Part shown: in pieces, positions 58,629-64,000 of the stretch | Layout of the letters: each line of letters starts with the position of its first letter | Position numbering within the stretch: position 1 is the first letter of the stretch | NCBI RefSeq assembly: GCF_019578655.1 | Contig: NC_063264.1 | Span: forward strand, 12,007,213-12,071,212 | DNA from: Ricinus communis | Taxonomy: Eukaryota > Streptophyta > Magnoliopsida > Malpighiales > Euphorbiaceae | DNA: 64,000 bases | Direction of reading: 5' to 3' | Notes under the pieces: generated by a model | What the model was told of the DNA's origin: nothing | Seen by the model: only the letters and a program-made list of their open reading frames with translations | Databases searched by the model: none | Made by a program: the position numbers and the translations under genes

Positions 58629-60077
58629 TGATAGACATCATATTATACATATTTACATGCCCAATTGTTTACATTCTTGTGCATAATTATCTCGTTTTAT
58701 GCTAGAATCACCTATCTTTTGGTTCCTTTCACGTTTCAGGTCATTGTCGAAGGACATTATCAACAATCGAGGGAAATACGTGCAATTACGGACCAGAATC
58801 CATCAAATTGAGCAAGGACTTACATTCCTAGGTTGAGCACAGCCTGGACTCCAGCCGTGCTGAATTGTCAAGTAGCTGCCCTCCAGAAGTGCCATTTTGG
58901 CATGTTTTTCGTAGCCACCACAGCCTCCACCACGGCCCGTGGTGGCTCAGCATCGACTAGGGCACGGCTTGGAAGAGGTCAACAGAACTGAATGCGTAGG
59001 TTCAGCACGGCCTGTACACCACCCGTGCTTATCAGCACAGGCTTGATCACGGTCGTGCTGAAGGGACTATATAGGCAAAAACGATTTGGTGAATTAGGGT
59101 TTGATTTTCTGATTTGATTTCCATTATACGAACTTAAATCATTTGTTTCCAAACCTCAATTGTCGTCTTTGGGAGATCAATTTCATCAATTGAAGGAAGG
59201 ATTACACTTGTTTCAACATCAATTTGAAGATCAAGGCAAGATTTGGGAGCATTCAAGAGGCAAATTAGGGTTTTCTCATCCAACTTATTGAAGAAGGGTG
59301 TACATGTCTTTAATTCACTTTTATGATTTTATTCGTTATTTTGTGATGCTTATTAGTTTGAGTAGCTAAATTGTCGAACCCAATTGGGGTTCCTATGTTT
59401 GTGGATTGATCTTAATGTTATGAGATTTTGATTGTCAATTCTTCATTCTTCTTGCTTTTATTATTAATGAGAAGTCACTTTATTCATGGGACGTTGTGAA
59501 TTGTGGAATTTAGATTACTTTATGTAATTGAGAGATTCATTTAGTAAACTAAAAATTGAATAGCAAGAACTGGTTAATAATCACTTAGAGATAAGGGTAA
59601 TTGACTAGCTAGATTAAGAATTAACAAAGCTTAATAGAGGCGGGTTAAACCTTAATGCTAATCGAATAATCGATCGTTAGGAAGAGATTCCAACTTTAGG
59701 TTATTAGGTTTAGGAATTCGATTATCTCGAGAGGGAGACGGAATTCAGTTAAGACTTTGTCCATGGGTAATTGCAATTGATAATCAATTTAATCTCTATC
59801 TTTACAAAAATCCAATTAACTTAGGTCCCCTAGGGTTTGCTTTTCCTTCGAGAGTTTTCCTAAATCATTTCAGATAATCTGACATTTAATTACTTATTTG
59901 TTCATAATTAATCATAGAACAAAACTTCATTGATTTCTTTAGGTTAGATAATATAAGATGCTACAGTATGTCTAGATTCACCCTTTCCCGAGAATACGAC
60001 CTTGATACTCACCATTTGTGCTAGTCTGCATCGATAGGTTCACTGCCTTAGATTGTAGCTACATAAATAGCCTATCA
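58629..60077 (+). mobile_element. Athila-like element H, 5' LTR (1449 bp)
   Basis: Starts TGATAGACATCATATTATAC and ends AATAGCCTATCA, six bases before the PBS. GC-rich inverted modules (CCACGGCCCGTGGTGG near 58930; CAGCACGGCCTG; CACGGTCGTGCTG) precede a TATA box, CTATATAGG, at 59067-59075. The layout is typical of an LTR promoter. The 3' LTR lies outside the window. Confidence 0.85.
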
Positions 60078-60083
60078 AGTTTT

Positions 60084-60101
60084 TGGCACCGTTGCTGGGG
60101 A
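60084..60101 (+). other. Primer-binding site of element H
   Basis: TGGCACCGTTGCTGGGGA, the Athila-type site, which as I recall matches the 3' end of tRNA-Asp with a few mismatches. Confidence 0.85.
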
Positions 60102-60249
60102 ATCTACTTTTTGTGTGAACTATAACGAACTTGTGTTTTTGTTAATTTAGCCATATTTATTTTTCTATCTTTATTTTGCTTTATTTTATTCTTTCATTGT
60201 TTTAACTATTTTTATTCTACAGTCGCTACATTCAATTTGTAGGTAGTTT

Positions 60250-61137
60250 ATGACCACGAGCTCAAACTCTAATCTTATAGAACCTCTATCTGACCTAGAA
60301 CGATCCCTCAGACTTTTAAGGAAGCGTTTGCAATTAGAAGAGGAGGAGATTGAGGTTGAGGTACCAGTAGATAGACCAGAAGGGATGGAGAATCACAATG
60401 GAAATGCCGCAGCGGATGCCAACAGAACGATGTACAAGTTTGCTAGACCATCATTGGATGGGACATAAATGAGTATACTTAGACTAGCGGTGGCAGCTAA
60501 CAATTTCGAGATAAAGCCAAATGTGATCCAGATGGTATAGCAGACTGTACAATTTGGGGGGCTGCCAAGCGAGGATCCTAATGCCCATATAGCCAACTTT
60601 TTGGAGATATGCGACACTTTCAAGATAAATGGAACTACCGAGGATGCCATCCAGCTGAGATTATTTCCATTTTCTTTAAGGGATAGAGCAAAGAGATGGC
60701 TGTAGTCCCTTCGACCGCACACTATTACAACCTGGAAATCTTTGGCTGAAAAATTTCTTTACAAGTACTTCCCTCCAGCTAAAACTGCTAAATTGAGAAA
60801 TGACATTTCTTCTTTTGTATAGATGGATGACGAGAGCATGTACGACACCTGGGAGAGGTATAAGGACTTGTTGAGATGCTGTCCACACCACGGTCTACCT
60901 ATATGGATGTTGGTTCAGACCTTTTACAATGGTTTGAACCTTACTACGAGGCAAGTGGTGGACACTGCAGCAGGTGGAGCTTTGAACAGCAAGACACCGA
61001 AGCAGGCGCAGAACCTGATAGAGGAGATGGCCGTGAACAACTACCAATGGCAATCCTCCACAGTAGCCTTGGCAGCTCAAGTGGAGCTTTTGACCAAGAA
61101 AATAGACCAGCTTCAAATGCCGCTCAAGCGGCCCTAA
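60250..61137 (+). pseudogene. Athila-like gag, element H, in-frame stops
   Basis: Start ATG 60250 (MTTSSNSNLIEPLSDLERS), 148 bases after the PBS. One frame continues to 61137, broken only by stops at 60466 (TAA), 60538, 60703 and 60820 (all TAG). The core is clear: [56 protein letters not shown], then MDDESMYDTWERYKDLLRCC and LIEEMAVNNYQW. This is the retrotransposon gag capsid family. The stops need single-base changes only, so decay is recent or slow compared with element A. Confidence 0.9.
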
Positions 61138-61890
61138 ATAAGTCATGAAGTTTTGTAGATGGCCTCGCATTACGGTGCAAATCAGAATGGGAGGTATATT
61201 TGCTAGTTCCTCTACTTCATCTAATATTTCTACTGACCATGAACATGTTAATTACAAGCGAAATGCACCCAGACAACAGAACAGCCCTTATAGCAGCACA
61301 TACAATACTGGGTGGAGAAATCACCCCAATTTTAGTCGGCATAACAATAATGCCCAAGGTGCACTAGGCTTTCAAAGACTGCATCAACAGCCACCACAGC
61401 AGCAGCAGCAGCAAGTTAGACCATCAGAGCTTCCTCCACCAGCCCAGAAGGCATCTAACTTGGAGGAGCTGATGATGAAGTTCGTCACGTCGACTGAAAT
61501 GAGGTTCCAGTAAACCGACAATGCTCTTAGAAATCAGCAAGCATCCATTCAGGACTTGGAAAATCAGATTGGGAAGATTTATAAGATGTTGTCCAAAAGG
61601 CAACAAGGAGCATTCCCCAGCACCATTGAGTCTAACCCAAGGGAGCACGTGAACGCCATCACTTTGCGTTCAGGTAAGTTAGTTTCAGCTCCTTCTAAGC
61701 CTGTTGTTGATGATGCTATTATTGATGTGCAGATCGAGATGAGCAGTTAGGTTAAGGAACCTGAGAGGCACAAGTTGCAACCAATCCTAGTCAGGGAGTA
61801 GCAACCCAAGATTCCTTATCCTGCTAGACTGAAGTAAGTAGAAGCACAAGAGCAGTTCAGTAAGCTTTTAGATATTTTTACACAACTACA
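61138..61890 (+). pseudogene. Gag C-terminal and linker region, element H
   Basis: Frame +2 from 61145. MKFCRWPRITVQ is what remains of a CX2C..HX4C knuckle (His and last Cys gone). A Gln/Asn/Pro-rich spacer with a glutamine run follows (61390-61415), then KASNLEELMMKFVTSTEMRF, stop TAA, NQQASIQDLENQIGKIYKML and NAITLRSGKLV, all standard for Athila gag-pol linkers. More TAG stops near 61748, 61798 and 61836. Confidence 0.8.
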
Positions 61891-62460
61891 TATTAACTTG
61901 CCTTTTGTTGATGTATTGAAGCAAATGTTGAAGTATGTCAAATTCTTAAAGGACATACTTAGCAACAAAAGGAAGCTCGAAGAGGCAACATTCGTAAAGC
62001 TCAATGAAGAGTGCTCAGCAGTGTTTCAGAGTGATTTACCAGAGAAATGTCATGACCCAGGGAGTTTTACTATTCCTTGCACTTTGGGTAACTTGTGTGT
62101 TGATGAGGCATTAGCTGATTTAGGTGCTAACATAAATGTAATGCCCACAAGTATGTTGAATGAGCTAGGTTTAGGGGAAGCAAAACCCACTAGGATGTGT
62201 ATTCAATTAGCTTATCATTTTGTTAAGCTTCCTAGGGGGATTGTATAGAATGTGCTAGTCAAGGTAGATAAATTTATATCTCCTGTGGACTTTATGGTAA
62301 TGGATATGGATAAAGAGCATGGTGTGCCTTTGATTTTAGGAAGACCTTTCCTTGCCATGGCTAGAGCCAAAATAGATGTATTCGAGGGAAAGTTAGAGCT
62401 TAATGTAGGGGATGACTGTGTTACTTTCAGTTTACCTCCATTTGAGAGTCCTCCCGCCAA
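61891..62460 (+). pseudogene. Athila-like aspartic protease, element H
   Basis: Same frame: MPFVDVLKQMLKYVKFLKDI, CHDPGSFTIPCTLGNL, then ADLGANINVMPTSMLNELGL with DLGA as active-site motif (about 62117-62128), VKLPRGIV, a TAG stop at 62246, then VDFMVMDMDKEHGVPLILGR and PFLAMARAKIDVFEG. This is the processing protease of the element. Only one stop interrupts it. Confidence 0.88.
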
Positions 62461-62812
62461 TCATGTTCACGCCATTTGCACTATTGATGGGATTGGTTTT
62501 GCATGTGATAAGCCACCACAGGATATACTAATAGATTCTGCTCTACATGCTTCTTTGCCTGTTGATGTGTGTCACTCTTTTAAAGAAAACAACTTGCATC
62601 AATTTGAAACTTCGTGTTATAATACACTCGAGAAGGGTAGTTGCAAGTTTGTTTATGACAGGTCATCTAGACATGATTGGAAGTGGATGACTGGACATCC
62701 CAACTCGGCATGGAGAGCACCTCCTTGGCCATCTACTACACCCATTGGACCACCTCCTTGCGGTTATATGCCTCAGGCCCTAGCTTACATTGCGCCCACC
62801 TTCTTAATTTGA
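62461..62812 (+). pseudogene. Short tail replacing pol, element H
   Basis: The protease frame stays open to 62812 (part of a 186-codon stretch from 62252): VHAICTIDGIGFACDKPPQD, SALHASLPVDVCHSFKENNL, WKWMTGHPNSAWRAPPWPS, PPPCGYMPQ. No RT, RH or IN motif follows; the post-pol block comes directly after. Either a large deletion joined protease to the pol C-terminus in frame, or H is a gag-protease-only derivative. I do not recognise a function in the tail. Confidence 0.65.
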
Positions 62813-63085
62813 CTACGAGGTAGGGATGCTGCAGAGTCCAGCTAAGGACTCGACCAAAAAGAAGTGCTTTTTGGGAGGAACCCCAAAACTTTAATTTTAT
62901 GCTTTTATTAAAATTTTTGTTTTGTCAGTTATTGCATGCTTGATGGTAGTTAGAACACTTACTTAATAAGTAAACATAGTTGTTTGAACTTAGGGTTAGA
63001 ATAACTTATGTCGGATTCCTAATAATCGATGAAGTGGGACTTTCCTGTTTGATTAACTTACTTGATTTACGGCCTAAATGTGTGC
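62813..63085 (+). mobile_element. Post-pol non-coding region, element H
   Basis: Includes GTCCAGCTAAGGACTCGACC and TTTTTGGGAGGAACCCCAAA, the conserved block after the pol stop in Athila-like elements. Confidence 0.7.
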
Positions 63086-63447
63086 GTATATATGTCAAAT
63101 GCTGGTAGGGAGTTCGGCTACTCGAGATGGTGAAGGAAATCCCAGAATCAACCCTTTCACCATGGTTTCCGTGGCCATCACGGGCTACAACACCAGGTCG
63201 TGCTGATGAGTCAAGCCCGTGGTGAGAGAACACATAAAGCACAAAGAAAAGAAACTCAGCCCTCACTATGGCTTTCGAAGGCACCATGGGCAGCAACACC
63301 AGGCCGTGCTGGTCGGCACGGCTGTGCCCCCATCCATGCCAAATGGTGCATCATTGAAGCTTAAAGGCTCAGCACGGGCCGAGTCCTGGCCGTGCTGATG
63401 AGCACGGCCTTGCCCTCGCCCGTGCTGATCCCCGTGGCTATAAAAAG
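63086..63447 (+). promoter_or_regulatory. GC-rich module array with TATA box, element H
   Basis: Repeated CACGGGC / GGCCGTGCTG(A/G) modules, some inverted (GTCGGCACGGCTGTGCC; GCACGGGCCGAGTCCTGG; GCACGGCCTTGCCC), followed by CTATAAAAAG at 63438-63447. It resembles the LTR promoter part at 58840-59075 but lies inside the element. Inferred internal promoter. Confidence 0.55.
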
Positions 63448-64000
63448 TGGAGCTTTCAAAAATTTTGCTACCCCATTTCTAAGCTCCAAGGTGGTGTCTT
63501 CTTCCATTTCTCTCATCCTTCTTACCTTTCTCAGCAATTCCAAGTAAGTCTCTTCACCTTTTGCTTTTATTTATTTTAATTTGGTTTTTCTTTTATGCAT
63601 ATACTTTATTTAGGATGTGCTAGTATGTTTTGGTAGTTTTACGTTGTTACACTGCTTCAATATGACCTCAGTTAAATTTAATTTATATTAGTTGCTATGT
63701 TTGCTATGAATTCGATTATGAAATGATAAGTATGGGGTTTGGCAGCAAAAAAGTTTATCTATGGCATTTTATTATGAATAATTGTTAGCATAAAGTTGCA
63801 TTAGTTGGTGCACGATAAAGTATACTGGAATGTATTTGTTAATTAGTTTATGCAGGAGATTGAGGCTTTAGTCTTTTGTTAAGTTTAAAGTTTTCGGTTA
63901 GTCGAATTATAGCCATTATGTTGTTTAATTTTCGGTAGAATTTCTGATTAACGTGATTTCTTGTTAGAATAAATAATGATTCATTGCATTATGTAATATG
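63448..64000 (+). other. Leader downstream of the internal TATA, no gene seen
   Basis: Pyrimidine-rich leader (TTCTTCCATTTCTCTC), a good 5' splice-like CAAGTAAGT at about 63541-63549, then AT-rich intron-like sequence to the window end. By comparison with J, an accessory ORF is expected beyond 64 kb. Confidence 0.4.

Noticed and set aside
60876..61148. 90-codon frame overlapping gag H
   Set aside because: Wrong frame relative to the conserved gag motifs; a shadow.

Overview
This window is repetitive plant nuclear DNA, most likely eudicot heterochromatin. The evidence is a dense stack of degenerate LTR retrotransposons with plant-type primer-binding sites (PBS): TGGTATCAGAGC-like sites for initiator tRNA-Met and an Athila-type TGGCACCGTTGC site. 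There is also a CACTA (En/Spm) transposase relic, AT-rich intergenic DNA and a plant-only Athila accessory ORF family. I found no convincing host gene, tRNA, rRNA or CRISPR array. The species cannot be fixed from this sequence. No element here has an intact set of gag, protease (PR), reverse transcriptase (RT), RNase H (RH) and integrase (IN) genes.

The scaffold is an unnamed repeat family, called R1 here. Its unit is about 1.03 kb. It occurs as tandem runs and fragments in both orientations and fills roughly 14 kb (about 22%) of the window: 1-2764, 5318-6506, 19652-19978, 26838-33272 (interrupted), 45205-46873 (interrupted), 52606-52788, 53283-56335 and 57238-58628. Most other elements sit in or against R1, so R1 appears to be the older layer.

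Layout: 1-6.5 kb, R1 split by an Athila-like deletion derivative (L1) and a reversed partial LTR. 6.5-13.6 kb, an LTR with PBS and leader (C), then a plus-strand Ty3/gypsy chain LTR-RT-RH-IN-LTR-gag (A/B) with a 981-bp solo LTR (P1) in it. 13.6-16.3 kb, a short Tekay/Del-like element (T) inside CACTA-like sequence. 16.3-19.3 kb, AT-rich duplicated DNA and the CACTA transposase relic. 19.3-26.8 kb, minus-strand gypsy remnants G and F. 26.8-33.3 kb, R1 with one certain solo LTR (P2), one LTR fragment (E3) and one probable solo LTR (K2). 33.3-47.6 kb, a stack of minus-strand gypsy pieces (M, D, E, N, Q, L2) plus a plus-strand LTR (I). 47.6-52.6 kb, the 3' half of a minus-strand Athila-like element (J) carrying an accessory ORF. 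52.8-53.3 kb, a second accessory-ORF fragment in the opposite orientation. 58.6-64 kb, the 5' part of an Athila-like element (H) with gag and protease but no RT, RH or integrase.

Three observations stand out. (1) The R1 family. (2) Several gypsy LTRs start inside the polyprotein reading frame and carry an 18-bp minisatellite encoding a hexapeptide repeat, (N/S)PxxxR; copy number varies between LTRs. (3) In both Athila-like elements, GC-rich palindromic modules lie between the end of pol and the 3' region. In H they sit just upstream of a TATA box, which looks like an internal promoter for the downstream accessory ORF. Element letters are local labels; lineage names come from recalled family motifs, not from a search.
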